Shown: one piece after another, positions 9,849-19,280 of the stretch | How the letters are laid out: each line of letters opens with the position of its first letter | Position numbering within the stretch: position 1 is the stretch's first letter | Assembly (NCBI GenBank): GCA_945874765.1 | Contig: CAMCHQ010000021.1 | Location: forward strand, 1 to 32,702 | From: an uncultured Clostridia bacterium | Lineage (GTDB): Bacteria; Bacillota; Clostridia; Oscillospirales; Acutalibacteraceae | Reading direction: 5' to 3' | Length of the DNA: 32,702 nt | The notes under the pieces: model-generated | Databases searched by the model: none | What the model was told of the DNA's origin: nothing | Seen by the model: only the letters and a program-made list of their open reading frames with translations | Made by a program: the position numbers and the translations under genes

Positions 9849-12800
9849 TTGTTAAGATTTGTATTTGGCAGAAGCGGTTGCGGTAAAAGCAACTTTGTAT
9901 TTAATGAAATAAAAAAGCTTGTAAACAGCGGTGAAAAGGATATTTTGCTTTTAACACCGGAGCAGTATTCACTTATTGCGGAGCGCAGGCTTTTAAAAGA
10001 TTTAGGCGAGGATAAGGTCAACTTTGTTGACAACTCGTCTTTTTCCCGTATTTCAAACGATGTCAGAAGAAAATACGGAAGCGATACTTTGCCGACACTT
10101 TCAAAAGGCGGTAAAGTTATCTTAATGTGCAAAGCTATTGACAGTTGCAAAGATGATTTTCAGCTTTTCAATAAAAGACTCGATTCTTTAAGCTTTGTAA
10201 CATCAATGATAAAGATTTATGATGAAATGAAATCATGTAATCTTGATTCTTTGCAAATAAATGAATTATCAAAAAATATAGATAATGAAGTTCTTTTCAA
10301 AAAGTTAAGCGATATTTCTCTTATTATGAGTTCTTACGAAAAGCTTATTGAAAATAAATTCAATGATTCGTCAAATGAGCTTAACAGAATTTATAATCAA
10401 ATAGTTGATAAGAATTATTTTGAGGATAAATACATATTTATTGACGGCTTTAACGGCTTTGTTGCGCAGGAATATAAACTTCTTGAATTAATTATAAGCG
10501 AGGCAAAATGCGTTACTGTGACCCTTTGTACCGATTCTTATGAAACAGGTGACAATTACAATCTTTTCGCTTATGTCAACAATTCCGCAAAAATCATAAA
10601 AAAAATTGCCGATAAATCAAATGTAAAAACCGAAATTGTTAATTTAGATACAAACTACAGATTTAATAACAATGAATTAAAAGCAATAGAAAAACACTTT
10701 TTTGAAAATTGCGATTCTATGCTCAGTAGTAATGATAACGTCCAAATTTACGCCTCAAAAAACATTTCAGACGAGTGCGAAAATGTATCAAGGCAGATTA
10801 AAAATCTTTTAAGAAGCGGTTATAAAGCGTCGGACATTGCTGTTATAACACGTGATTTAAACAAATATTTAAACGAACTTGAATATAATTTTTCAAAATA
10901 CGAAGTGCCTTATTTCAGAGATGAAAGGCAACCGATTAATACACAGTCACTTGTTGTAATGATAGAATTTATGCTTAGATGTATCAATTTTTCATTTAAA
11001 AGCGACGATATTTTGAGCCTTGCCAAAACGGGGCTTACCGATATTTCAGACGAGGACATAAACGATATTGAAAACTATGTTTTCCTTTGGAATATCAACG
11101 GTCTTAAATGGACAAAACCTTTTGAAAATTCAACTAAAGGTTTTACAAAAGAATTAAGCGACAGCGATAAAAAAGCGCTTGAAAAAATAAATAAGACAAG
11201 GGAAAAGCTTATCAAACCTCTCATTGTATTCAAGTCGGCTGCAAAAAGCAAAGATTCTAAAAAAATAAGCGAAGCAATTTACAACGCTTTAATTTCTTAT
11301 AAAGCAGATAAAAAAATCAAGGAATATGCAATTGAACTTGATAATAACGGTTTTTATGCTCTTGCAAACGAACAGGGCAGGGTGTGGGAACTTATAATGA
11401 ATATTTTAAATCAGCTTGCAACCACTCTGGGGGAGACTGATTTAAAAACATATGCTCAAATGTTTTCGCTTATCATTTCGAGTGAGGATTTGGGAACTGT
11501 TCCAAGCGGAATTGACAATGTGCAAATAGGTCAGGCTGACAGAATAAGGACAGATAATCCGAAAGCCGTATTTGTATTAGGTGCAAACGAGGGAGAATTT
11601 CCGCAAGCTGTAAACGGCGGAGGGCTTTTATCGGAATCAGAGCGCAGAATTATGCTTGATAACGATTTTAAGCTTTATTCTTACGGTGAAATCATTAATT
11701 TACAGGAGAGATATTTTGCCTATATGGCTTGTACCTGTGCAAGCGACAAACTCTATATTTCTTATCTTAAAGGAAACGGAAAAGATTCTTCACCGTCTGA
11801 AATAGTAAGCGATATTGAACAAAAATATGATAACTTTTGTGAGTATGATATATCGGATTTAGATGATATCGACCTTGTCGAAACAAAGAAAAATGCCTTT
11901 GAACTTATGAGCGAAAAATTTTATGAAAATTCACCTTTTTACTCGTCGCTCAAAGAGTATTTTAAAAATGATGACAGATTTGCTTCAATTGAATATCTTG
12001 CGCAAAACAAACCGCTTAAAATTTACGATAAAAAGAAAGCAATTGAACTTTACGGCAAGGATATGTATATATCGGCATCACGTATTGAGGATTTTTACAG
12101 TTGTCCGTTCAGATATTTTTGCAAATTCGGTCTCGGCGCCAAGAAAAGAACAAAAGCTGAAATCGACCCGATGCAAAGAGGTACGCTTATTCACTATGTT
12201 CTCGAAAAGATTTTATCTGAAATCGGAACAAAAGAACTTTCAACTTTAGATTACAATCAAATCAAAACACTTGTCGACAAGTATATTAATAAATATTTTG
12301 AAGATAATATGTCATCAATTAAAGACCAGGGCAAGCATTTTGACTATAATTATAAGCGCTTATCTAAACTCGTTTATGATGTTGTTGCTCATTTATCCGA
12401 AGAATTTAAAAATTGTGACTTTGAAGCGAAAGCTTTTGAAATGTCGATTGATAAAGACGGCGAAGTTAAACCGCAGGCACTACCGCTTGAAAGCGGCGGA
12501 AGCATACAAATAAGAGGTTCTATTGACCGTGTCGACGTGTACGATTATAACGGAGAAAAATACGTCAGGGTTGTAGATTATAAATCAGGAACGAAAAAGT
12601 TTAAACTTTCCGATATTCTTGACGGGCTTAATTTGCAGATGTTTGTATATTTATTTGCTCTTTGTGAGGATAAATCTGCTACCCTCAGCGGTGTACCGGC
12701 AGGTGTGCTTTATATGCACGCAGCAAGGAATATACTTAATTTTGATTCTTCTCTTGACGCAAAAAATAAGTTAAATTCTCAAAAAGAGTCAAGTTTTAAA

Positions 12801-13190
12801 ATGAGCGGTCTTGTTCTTGATGATGACGAAAACGTTATTGCTAAGGCTATGGAGCATAATCTTGAAGGAAAGTACATACCCGTGAGCACTAATGCAAAAG
12901 GCGTTAAAGGCGATTTAATTACTCTTGAACAACTCGGACTGCTTCATAAAAAAATTGACAGTCTTATTGAAGAAATGGGAAACGAACTTCAAAACGGTAT
13001 GATTGAACGTTTACCAATCAAAAATTCTACACATTCAAATACTTGCGATTTTTGTGATTACAGCGATATTTGTGCCAACAGCAAGACGATTTATAATAAA
13101 ATCGGTGCAAATTTGAAAGATGAGCAGGTTATTGAAAACTTACAAAAGGAGTTTGAAAGCGATGCCGAACTGGACAACGCAACAGAATAA
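9849..13190 (+). CDS. addB: ATP-dependent helicase/nuclease subunit AddB
   Basis: Subunit of AddAB, which resects double-strand breaks for RecA loading and replaces RecBCD in Firmicutes. The 1113-residue product has an N-terminal Walker A (GRSGCGKS, 7-14), the AddB phrase LLLTPEQYSLIAERRLL, and a C-terminal RecB-type nuclease (VVDYKSG, Asp910 and Lys912). Four cysteines clamp the nuclease through an Fe-S cluster: Cys752 (FYSCPF) plus Cys1066, Cys1069 and Cys1075 in CDFCDYSDIC. The start is a TTG with GGGTG 5 nt upstream. It overlaps addA by 29 nt, so the two subunits are translated together. Confidence 0.95.
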   Translation: MLRFVFGRSGCGKSNFVFNEIKKLVNSGEKDILLLTPEQYSLIAERRLLKDLGEDKVNFVDNSSFSRISNDVRRKYGSDTLPTLSKGGKVILMCKAIDSCKDDFQLFNKRLDSLSFVTSMIKIYDEMKSCNLDSLQINELSKNIDNEVLFKKLSDISLIMSSYEKLIENKFNDSSNELNRIYNQIVDKNYFEDKYIFIDGFNGFVAQEYKLLELIISEAKCVTVTLCTDSYETGDNYNLFAYVNNSAKIIKKIADKSNVKTEIVNLDTNYRFNNNELKAIEKHFFENCDSMLSSNDNVQIYASKNISDECENVSRQIKNLLRSGYKASDIAVITRDLNKYLNELEYNFSKYEVPYFRDERQPINTQSLVVMIEFMLRCINFSFKSDDILSLAKTGLTDISDEDINDIENYVFLWNINGLKWTKPFENSTKGFTKELSDSDKKALEKINKTREKLIKPLIVFKSAAKSKDSKKISEAIYNALISYKADKKIKEYAIELDNNGFYALANEQGRVWELIMNILNQLATTLGETDLKTYAQMFSLIISSEDLGTVPSGIDNVQIGQADRIRTDNPKAVFVLGANEGEFPQAVNGGGLLSESERRIMLDNDFKLYSYGEIINLQERYFAYMACTCASDKLYISYLKGNGKDSSPSEIVSDIEQKYDNFCEYDISDLDDIDLVETKKNAFELMSEKFYENSPFYSSLKEYFKNDDRFASIEYLAQNKPLKIYDKKKAIELYGKDMYISASRIEDFYSCPFRYFCKFGLGAKKRTKAEIDPMQRGTLIHYVLEKILSEIGTKELSTLDYNQIKTLVDKYINKYFEDNMSSIKDQGKHFDYNYKRLSKLVYDVVAHLSEEFKNCDFEAKAFEMSIDKDGEVKPQALPLESGGSIQIRGSIDRVDVYDYNGEKYVRVVDYKSGTKKFKLSDILDGLNLQMFVYLFALCEDKSATLSGVPAGVLYMHAARNILNFDSSLDAKNKLNSQKESSFKMSGLVLDDDENVIAKAMEHNLEGKYIPVSTNAKGVKGDLITLEQLGLLHKKIDSLIEEMGNELQNGMIERLPIKNSTHSNTCDFCDYSDICANSKTIYNKIGANLKDEQVIENLQKEFESDAELDNATE

Positions 13191-16100
13191 TGCTATTAAT
13201 GCAAGAGGCAGGAACATTCTTGTAAGTGCTGCCGCAGGCTCGGGCAAAACTGCCGTTCTTGTTGAAAGAGTTATTAAAAAAATTACCGATGAAGAAAATC
13301 CCGTTGATATCGATAAGCTGCTGATTGTAACATTCACCAACAATGCTGCCGCTGAAATGAAGTCAAGAATCACAAAATCATTAAAGGATATATTAAGAAA
13401 AGAACCTTTTAATAAAAACGCTTTAAGGCAGCTTAACCTAATGAGCAACGCTCAAATTTGCACAATTGACTCATTTTGCATAAGACTTGTAAGAGAAAAC
13501 TTCTTTGAACTCGGAATTAATCAGGATTTTACAAATTTAGATGAAAACGAATCAAGTTTGCTTGAGGACAATGTTATCAATGACATTATTGACGAGCATT
13601 TTGAAGAAAATGACACCCTATTTATAAGCGTTATGGAACATTTCAATAAACCTGACAGCGAAAAGCCGTTTATTGATGTTATTAAAAAGGTAAGAAGATT
13701 TATATACGCTCAGCCTTTTCCTTATACTTGGGCTTACAAAATGGTTGAATTATATAATCCCGACATACCTCTTAAAAATTCCGTTTGGTACGATTATGTA
13801 ATTAAAGAAGCCGATTATCTTATTTCCATTGCAAAAAACAGTTTGCTCGACAATTTTGATTTGCTCAAATATATTGACGATGAAAAATTACACAGCAGTT
13901 TTGAATCAACATTTCAAAGCGATGCTTCTTTAATTAACACTTATGCCGACAAAATACATTCTTCTTGGGATGAGGCTGTTGATTACGGTACTGTAAAATT
14001 TTCCAATCTTCCGAGAACCACAAAACTCGACGAAATCGATGCAGTTTTAATAAAGAAAAACAGAGATTTATATAAAGGTATTATTAAAAAAATACCACCG
14101 CTTTTTATATGTAAAGAGGATGAATATGTAAACTCTCTCAGAAGCCTTTATCCTATTTTAACGAAACTTGTTGATATCGTCAGGGAAGTTGATAAGCGCT
14201 TAATGGAAGAAAAAATAGAACGTAATTCTTACACTTTTTCCGATACGGAGCATTTTGCAATCAACCTTTTATTCGGTATCGAAGATGATAAAATAGTAAA
14301 AAAAGACCTTGCAAACAGGCTTTCAAGTGAGTTTGAAGAAATACTTGTCGACGAATATCAGGACACAAACGAAGCGCAGGATTTGCTTTTTACATATCTT
14401 TCGAACGGTCACAACTTATTTACTGTAGGCGATATAAAGCAAAGTATATACCGTTTCAGGCTTGCAATGCCAAATATTTTTAACGGTAAAAGAAAAAGCT
14501 ATGCGCTCTATGATGAAAATGACAATAACATAAGTTCAAAAATAATTTTGGACAAAAATTTCAGAAGTTCAAAAGGCATTTGCGATTATGTTAATTTTGT
14601 ATTTTCTCTTATTATGAGTGAAAAAATCGGTGAAATCGATTACGACAGGCAGGATTGGCTCAATTACGGTGCAGACTATAAAGAAAGCGGTATACCTGCC
14701 GCCCAAATCAATGTTATTGACAGGGTAAAGGGTGAGGATAAAGACAAGATTGAGGCTTTGCAAATTGCCAAGCTTATTAAGCAAAAAGTCGAAAACAAAG
14801 AACAAATTAAGGACGGAGACACATACAGAAACGTAAAATACAGTGATTTCGCAATACTTTTCAGAAGAATGAAAAATCACGTTGAGGATTACGTTGAAGT
14901 TTTGACAAATAACGCTATACCGGTTGTATGTGACAATTCAACAAGTCTTTTTGAAAGCAACGAAGTAAAAATTATATTATCATATTTAAGAGCAATCGAT
15001 AATCCCACAAAGGAAATTTCGCTTATTTCTACAATGATCTCGCCGATTTACGGCTTTACCGCCGACGAACTTGCCGAAATAAGAATTGAAAACAAATATA
15101 AAAATTTCTATTTTTCTTTAATCAATTCCAAATTGTCTAAGGCTGTTGATTTTATCAATGATATCAAAAATTTGAAAAAGCTCAGTGTAACTATGTCGGT
15201 TTCAAATTTCATAAGATATTTGATTGAGGAAAAGGGAATAGTTGCTTTTACTAACGCTATGGGTAACGGAGAACAAAGATATCAAAATATTTTATCTTTA
15301 ATCTCTTTTGCTCAAAGATTCGATTCAGGCGTTAATATCGGCTTAACCTCATTTATCAGATATGTTGATAAAATTATCGACTCAAATTCAAGCGTCGATG
15401 CCAAGGCTTTACTGACGGGCAACGACAACGCAGTCACAATAATGACCATTCACCATTCCAAAGGACTTGAATTTCCTATTTGCATCTTAGCCGGAGCATC
15501 AAGAGAATTTAATTCAAATGAGCTTAAAGAAAATTTGCTTATAAATACAAAATACGGTTTCGGCGTCAAAGTTCACAATGAAGAAATGATGTATAATATT
15601 CCGTCGCTTCCTTATACGGTTATTAAATCAAAAAGTAATAATGAACTTATGAGTGAAAACTTAAGAGTGTTATACGTTGCTATGACAAGGGCGAAAGAGC
15701 AATTTATTACTTTTGTTTCCTGTGAAAATTTGGAAAGCAAGATTAATAAGAAATTTATTCCGAGTCTTATTGACGGGCAAATAACTTCTTATGCTGTCAG
15801 TGCCTGTTCAAGCGACGGCGACTTGCTTTTGCTATGTGCTTTGTTTCATAAAGATGGTAAGGTTTTAAGAGATTATTCTCCTATAAATCTTTATGCAAAT
15901 CCTACAGACTTTGATATGAGTATAAATATCATTGAGCCGGAAGAATATAACGAGGAAAACAGCGAAGAAAAAGAAGTTGATTTTGACGGTGAAATTTTAA
16001 AAGAAATTGAAAGTAAATTGGCTTATAAATATGAGTATTTGCCTCTTTCAACCGTATCTTCCAAAATGACCGCTTCATCTCTCGATGACAGCGACACCAA

Positions 16101-16650
16101 TTTTGAATTTATAACTTCATCAAAGCCTGCATTTATGAATAAGGCTGAAATGACACCAGCCCAGCGTGGTACGGCTATGCATACTTTTATGCAGTTTTGC
16201 GACTATGAAAATGCTAAGGATAATCTTGAAAAAGAAATATCAAGACTTCTTGACAGCGGTTTCATTTCAAACGAGCAAGCCGACTGCCTGCAAAAAGACA
16301 AGCTCACTTCGTTCTTTTCATCAAACTTTGCAAAGAGAATGTTCAATTCCGATAATATTTACCGTGAAATTAAGGTTTCAACGTTTATTAAAGCGAATGA
16401 TATTTACAATGTAGAATTTGATGATGATATACTTGTTCAGGGTATTGCCGATTGTGTTTTTGAAGAAAACGGAGAACTTGTACTTGTCGATTATAAAACC
16501 GACAGAGTAAAAAATGAAACCGAGCTTCTTGAAAGATATAAAAAACAAGTAGCTTTTTACCGACAGGCAATTGAAAAAACACTCAAAAAGCCCGTTAAAG
16601 AAGCTGTTTTATATTCGTTTTATCTTGAAAAGGTGTGTATATATAAATAA
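13162..16650 (+). CDS. addA: ATP-dependent helicase/nuclease subunit AddA
   Basis: The UvrD-like helicase subunit with its own nuclease domain; with AddB it processes double-strand ends. The 1162-residue product shows Walker A GSGKT (26-30), the Walker B region VDEYQDTNEAQ (Asp397-Glu398), GDIKQSIYRFR, the late helicase motifs TIHHSKGLEFP and VAMTRAKEQ, and a C-terminal nuclease LVDYKTD (Asp1110, Lys1112). The ATG at 13162 is preferred to an in-frame ATG at 13120, because MPNWTTQQ is the normal start of the family and AGGAG lies about 10 nt upstream. It is the last gene of the run from ligA. No terminator is visible before the rpmE promoter. Confidence 0.96.
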   Translation: MPNWTTQQNNAINARGRNILVSAAAGSGKTAVLVERVIKKITDEENPVDIDKLLIVTFTNNAAAEMKSRITKSLKDILRKEPFNKNALRQLNLMSNAQICTIDSFCIRLVRENFFELGINQDFTNLDENESSLLEDNVINDIIDEHFEENDTLFISVMEHFNKPDSEKPFIDVIKKVRRFIYAQPFPYTWAYKMVELYNPDIPLKNSVWYDYVIKEADYLISIAKNSLLDNFDLLKYIDDEKLHSSFESTFQSDASLINTYADKIHSSWDEAVDYGTVKFSNLPRTTKLDEIDAVLIKKNRDLYKGIIKKIPPLFICKEDEYVNSLRSLYPILTKLVDIVREVDKRLMEEKIERNSYTFSDTEHFAINLLFGIEDDKIVKKDLANRLSSEFEEILVDEYQDTNEAQDLLFTYLSNGHNLFTVGDIKQSIYRFRLAMPNIFNGKRKSYALYDENDNNISSKIILDKNFRSSKGICDYVNFVFSLIMSEKIGEIDYDRQDWLNYGADYKESGIPAAQINVIDRVKGEDKDKIEALQIAKLIKQKVENKEQIKDGDTYRNVKYSDFAILFRRMKNHVEDYVEVLTNNAIPVVCDNSTSLFESNEVKIILSYLRAIDNPTKEISLISTMISPIYGFTADELAEIRIENKYKNFYFSLINSKLSKAVDFINDIKNLKKLSVTMSVSNFIRYLIEEKGIVAFTNAMGNGEQRYQNILSLISFAQRFDSGVNIGLTSFIRYVDKIIDSNSSVDAKALLTGNDNAVTIMTIHHSKGLEFPICILAGASREFNSNELKENLLINTKYGFGVKVHNEEMMYNIPSLPYTVIKSKSNNELMSENLRVLYVAMTRAKEQFITFVSCENLESKINKKFIPSLIDGQITSYAVSACSSDGDLLLLCALFHKDGKVLRDYSPINLYANPTDFDMSINIIEPEEYNEENSEEKEVDFDGEILKEIESKLAYKYEYLPLSTVSSKMTASSLDDSDTNFEFITSSKPAFMNKAEMTPAQRGTAMHTFMQFCDYENAKDNLEKEISRLLDSGFISNEQADCLQKDKLTSFFSSNFAKRMFNSDNIYREIKVSTFIKANDIYNVEFDDDILVQGIADCVFEENGELVLVDYKTDRVKNETELLERYKKQVAFYRQAIEKTLKKPVKEAVLYSFYLEKVCIYK

Positions 16651-16663
16651 TTTCAAAAAATAC

Positions 16664-16692
16664 TTGCAATTGCTCGCAACTTGTGGTAATAT
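16664..16692 (+). promoter_or_regulatory. Sigma-A promoter of rpmE
   Basis: TTGCAA (16664-16669), a 17-nt spacer and TAATAT (16687-16692). It begins only 14 nt after the addA stop, so rpmE is separately promoted. The leader would be about 35 nt. Confidence 0.7.
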
Positions 16693-16734
16693 ATCAAAGC
16701 GAAATGTAGAAAACCAGTAAAGAGGTGAAAATAA

Positions 16735-16938
16735 ATGAAGGACGGCATCCATCCAAACTACGATACTTGCACAGTTAAGTGTGCTTGCGGCGCTACTTAT
16801 GAAACTAAGAGCACTAAAAGCGAAATGAAGGTTGACATCTGTTCAAAGTGCCACCCGTTTTATACCGGTAAGCAGAAGCTTGTTGATACAGGCGGACGTG
16901 TTGACAGATTCAATAAGAGATATGCAAAAAAAGGCTAA
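16735..16938 (+). CDS. rpmE: 50S ribosomal protein L31, zinc-binding type
   Basis: Component of the large ribosomal subunit. The 67-residue product starts MKDGIHPNY, has the typical late phrase [13 protein letters not shown], and keeps the cysteines of the zinc-containing form (Cys16, Cys18, Cys36, Cys39). Zinc-containing L31 forms are replaced by cysteine-free paralogues under zinc limitation in some bacteria; no such paralogue is in the window. GAGGTG lies upstream of the ATG. It has its own promoter and terminator, so it is a one-gene unit. Confidence 0.97.
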   Translation: MKDGIHPNYDTCTVKCACGATYETKSTKSEMKVDICSKCHPFYTGKQKLVDTGGRVDRFNKRYAKKG

Positions 16939-16951
16939 TCTAAAAAATGAG

Positions 16952-16985
16952 GGCAACGGTATTTTATCGTTGCCTTGTTTTTTGT
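16952..16985 (+). terminator. Terminator of rpmE
   Basis: GGCAACG (16952-16958) pairs with CGTTGCC (16968-16974) around a 9-nt loop, followed by TTGTTTTTTG. The next gene starts only about 10 nt after it, so yigZ is probably read through or has a promoter I cannot identify. Confidence 0.85.
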
Positions 16986-16994
16986 CGGTGAAGT

Positions 16995-17618
16995 ATGAAA
17001 GAATATAAAACAGTTGAATTTGAAAGTAAAAACGAATTTGTTGAAAAGAAATCACGCTTTATAGGCTATGTTAAACCTGTTAAAACACAAGAGGAAGCAA
17101 CAAATTTTATAAATTCAATAAAATCAAAGCATTGGGACGCTACTCATAATGTTTCCGCATTTGTATTAAGAGAAAACAATATTCAGCGTTCAAGTGATGA
17201 CGGAGAGCCGAGCGGAACGGCAGGTGTTCCCACTCTCGACGTACTGCTAAAGGAAAATTTAGTAGATGTTTGCGTTGTTGTTACCCGTTATTTCGGCGGA
17301 ACGCTTTTAGGTGCCGGCGGTCTTATAAGAGCCTATTCTCACGCATCTAAAATAGCCGTTGAAGCAGGGCATATAATCACTATGGCGCCGTGCAAGATAT
17401 TAAGCGTAAGCGTTGATTACAGTTTTTATGACAGACTTAATATCTTGCTTTCAGACTTCAATGCAAATATTGAAAACAGCGAATTTACCGATAATGTAGC
17501 CGTCACATTTTCTATAAGAGAAAATACCGTACCTCTTCTTCAGGATAAACTCACACAGCAAAGCAACGGTAAATATATCCTCAAAGAAATCGGCGAAAAA
17601 TTTGCGAAAGTTGAATAA
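16995..17618 (+). CDS. YigZ/IMPACT family protein
   Basis: A 207-residue UPF0029 protein. The N-terminal domain carries the family signature: DGEPSGTAGVPTLDVL, then VVVTRYFGGTLLGAGGLIRA. The C-terminal part (about 140-205) is the small DUF1949-type ferredoxin-like domain. The exact role in bacteria is not established; the eukaryotic relative IMPACT regulates the translation stress kinase GCN2. The start has GGTGAAG immediately upstream. It lies directly behind the rpmE terminator and ahead of a second terminator. Confidence 0.9.
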   Translation: MKEYKTVEFESKNEFVEKKSRFIGYVKPVKTQEEATNFINSIKSKHWDATHNVSAFVLRENNIQRSSDDGEPSGTAGVPTLDVLLKENLVDVCVVVTRYFGGTLLGAGGLIRAYSHASKIAVEAGHIITMAPCKILSVSVDYSFYDRLNILLSDFNANIENSEFTDNVAVTFSIRENTVPLLQDKLTQQSNGKYILKEIGEKFAKVE

Positions 17619-17625
17619 AATTAAC

Positions 17626-17663
17626 AAAACCTACCAATCATTAATTTGAAAGGTAGGTTTTTT
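17626..17663 (+). terminator. Terminator after yigZ, overlapping the spoIIR ribosome binding site
   Basis: AAAACCTACC (17626-17635) pairs with GGTAGGTTTT (17652-17661) around a 16-nt loop, followed by T's. The descending arm contains GGTAGG, the only plausible Shine-Dalgarno sequence for spoIIR. Confidence 0.75.
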
Positions 17664-17666
17664 ATT

Positions 17667-18263
17667 TTGAAATTCAATAAACTTTTTATTCCTATATTTT
17701 TATCATTTGTACTTATTTTAGGCGTTACTCAACCGGTTATTGCCGCTGTAAAAACGAGTGAGGGGATAAGCAATAAGGTTTTCAGGCTTCATATTCTTGC
17801 TAATTCCGATTCAACAAAAGACCAAAACATCAAGCTTATGCTCAAAAATTATGTCCTTGAAAATACGCAGGATATAATCGGCGGCAAAACCCTTGACGAA
17901 GCTATAGAAAACGCCAAAAATAATACTAAAGAAATTACCGATATGTGCAACAATTATTTAAAATCAAAAGGTTTAGAGTATAAAGTCAAAGTAAACGTTG
18001 TAAAAGAATACTTTAAAACACGTGTATATGACGATTTCACACTTCCTGCCGGCAAATATAATTCTCTGAAAATCGAAATAGGCGAGGGGAAAGGTCACAA
18101 CTGGTGGTGTATTGTGTTTCCGAGCGTTTGCCTTTCCGCCTGCACTGAATCGATGAGTGATTATTTAGACGATGACGAAATGGAACTTGTGTCAAACACC
18201 TATTCGCCCAAATTTAAAGTTGTAGAACTTTATGAATCTGTTAAGGAAAAAATTAAGGGCTAA
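17667..18263 (+). CDS. spoIIR: Stage II sporulation protein R
   Basis: Secreted by the forespore into the intermembrane space, where it triggers the protease SpoIIGA to cleave pro-sigma-E in the mother cell. The 198-residue product has a signal-peptide-like hydrophobic N terminus (LFIPIFLSFVLILGVTQPVIA) and the family phrases VFRLHILANSDSTKDQ, FTLPAGKYNSLKIEIGEG and NWWCIVFPSVC. The TTG at 17667 is preferred to an in-frame TTG at 17646, because AGGTAGG lies 9 nt upstream and the remaining N terminus is a normal signal peptide. No sigma-F promoter could be assigned with confidence. It shows that the organism is a spore former. Confidence 0.93.
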   Translation: MKFNKLFIPIFLSFVLILGVTQPVIAAVKTSEGISNKVFRLHILANSDSTKDQNIKLMLKNYVLENTQDIIGGKTLDEAIENAKNNTKEITDMCNNYLKSKGLEYKVKVNVVKEYFKTRVYDDFTLPAGKYNSLKIEIGEGKGHNWWCIVFPSVCLSACTESMSDYLDDDEMELVSNTYSPKFKVVELYESVKEKIKG

Positions 18264-18297
18264 TTTAGCTTTTACCTTAGTTTATCACTTACGATAT

Positions 18298-19085
18298 TTA
18301 TACTTTAATTTTCTTTTCTAAATCTAATATTGTAACGTAGTGGGGGATTGTGAACTTTTCGGGATATGATGAAAGCATAGCCTTGTGTTCCTTCTCCCAT
18401 TTTGCAATTTCTTCGTCGCTCAATGCACCGGTTCCTATTCCCCGGCAATCTTTAATTCTGCCGTGCCAGCTATCACGGGTGAAGTTGACGTCTGTATCAA
18501 ATGAAATTTTATTTGATACCTTAAACATATCACCGAGCCAATCAGGTGTTTTGATATCGTATCTTTTAGTGCCTTTTCCTGTCCAGGAAGGATTATATTT
18601 AAGTATAAGCTTCTCGCTTTTATATGCTATTTCGCTTTCAAAAGGAAGCCAATCCATAGACATAATTAAAAGATGACCGTCCGTTTTAACCATTTATGTA
18701 TTTTGGGCAAGAGAATATTTTTATCAAAATACATAAAGCATTGACAAGCTGTTACGACATCAAAAGAATTTTCTTCAAAATCAAGTGTTTCGGCAGGTGA
18801 TACAATATAATTAATATCTAAGCCCTTACTGAGCTTATTTGCATATTTTATTTGGTTTTCGGATATGTCAACACCCGTCCACTTTGCGCCGTAAGCGTAC
18901 ATATTTCTCGGTAGCACGCCTGTTCCCGTTGCAAGGTCAAGAACTTTTTGCCCGTTTTTACAATAGCCTAAATCTAAAATCCTTTGATAAAATTGTGCAG
19001 GGTAAATATCTCTGAATTTCGCATAGTTTTCGCTTGCTTTACCCCAATCAAATTCCTTACCAAAATCAATATTTTCTCTCTTCAT
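18298..19085 (-). pseudogene. SAM-dependent class I methyltransferase gene with a single-nucleotide frameshift
   Basis: Two adjacent minus-strand frames make one methyltransferase of about 262 residues. The upstream frame has motif I (VLDLATGTGVLPRNMY), the acidic residue in WTGVDISENQ, and post-motif FDVVTACQCFMYFD. It ends soon after HKWLK. The downstream frame resumes with TDGHLLIMSMDWLPFE and continues to a normal C terminus. One base is missing in the A run at 18684-18687 (minus strand TTAAAACGGAC); one more A would restore the reading. The ATG at 19085 has GGGAGA 6 nt upstream. The substrate is unknown. It is transcribed against all neighbours and carries its own attenuator leader, as an acquired cassette would. 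A sequencing or assembly error cannot be excluded. Confidence 0.8.
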
Positions 19086-19099
19086 ATTGATATCTCCCA

Positions 19100-19140
19100 A
19101 AAAAACAACTGCTGACAAACAAATGTGTTCGTCAGCAGTT
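19100..19140 (-). terminator. Leader terminator (attenuator) directly before the methyltransferase gene
   Basis: On the minus strand AACTGCTGAC pairs with GTCAGCAGTT (10 bp, 14-nt loop), followed by G and seven T's, and then immediately by the GGGAGA ribosome binding site and the ATG at 19085. It lies within the leader behind a good promoter and a small ORF, so it looks like a conditional terminator. The upstream leader sequence CAGCAGT (19228-19234) is complementary to ACTGCTG of the first arm, and TGTGTTC (19175-19181) to GAACACA in the loop. Either could act as an antiterminator. Confidence 0.75.
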
Positions 19141-19167
19141 TATATTATCTATAAATTTATATAATTA

Positions 19168-19260
19168 CTACTTTTGAACACAATGCAAATAAACCCAAGC
19201 ATAATACTTAGGCTGTTTATATATAGCACTGCTGTTCAATTTTGTAAACAAACAAGTCAT
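19168..19260 (-). CDS. Putative 30-residue leader peptide of the methyltransferase attenuator
   Basis: A minus-strand ORF of 30 codons plus stop, starting MTCLFTKLNSS and ending KYYAWVYLHCVQK. It starts about 14 nt after the predicted transcription start and ends 28 nt before the terminator arm. The ribosome binding site is weak (an A-rich AAGATG stretch). The possible antiterminator CAGCAGT is inside codons 9-11, and TGTGTTC covers codons 27-29, so ribosome position could decide which pairing forms. From memory the aromatic, charged C-terminal half recalls the leader peptides of tetracycline-resistance genes of the tet(M) group; this is unverified. Confidence 0.55.
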   Translation of the reverse strand: MTCLFTKLNSSAIYKQPKYYAWVYLHCVQK

Positions 19261-19280
19261 AGTAATTACATCTTTTTTTA

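Noticed and set aside
13120-13161. Extended AddA start at an ATG at 13120
   Set aside because: The extra 14 residues lie within addB coding sequence, and the normal AddA N terminus with a ribosome binding site is at 13162.
18675-18695. Programmed -1 frameshift in the methyltransferase gene
   Set aside because: The site TTA AAA C does not form a proper two-tRNA slippery heptamer (the upstream base is G, so the P-site tRNA could not re-pair). A deletion or assembly error is more likely.
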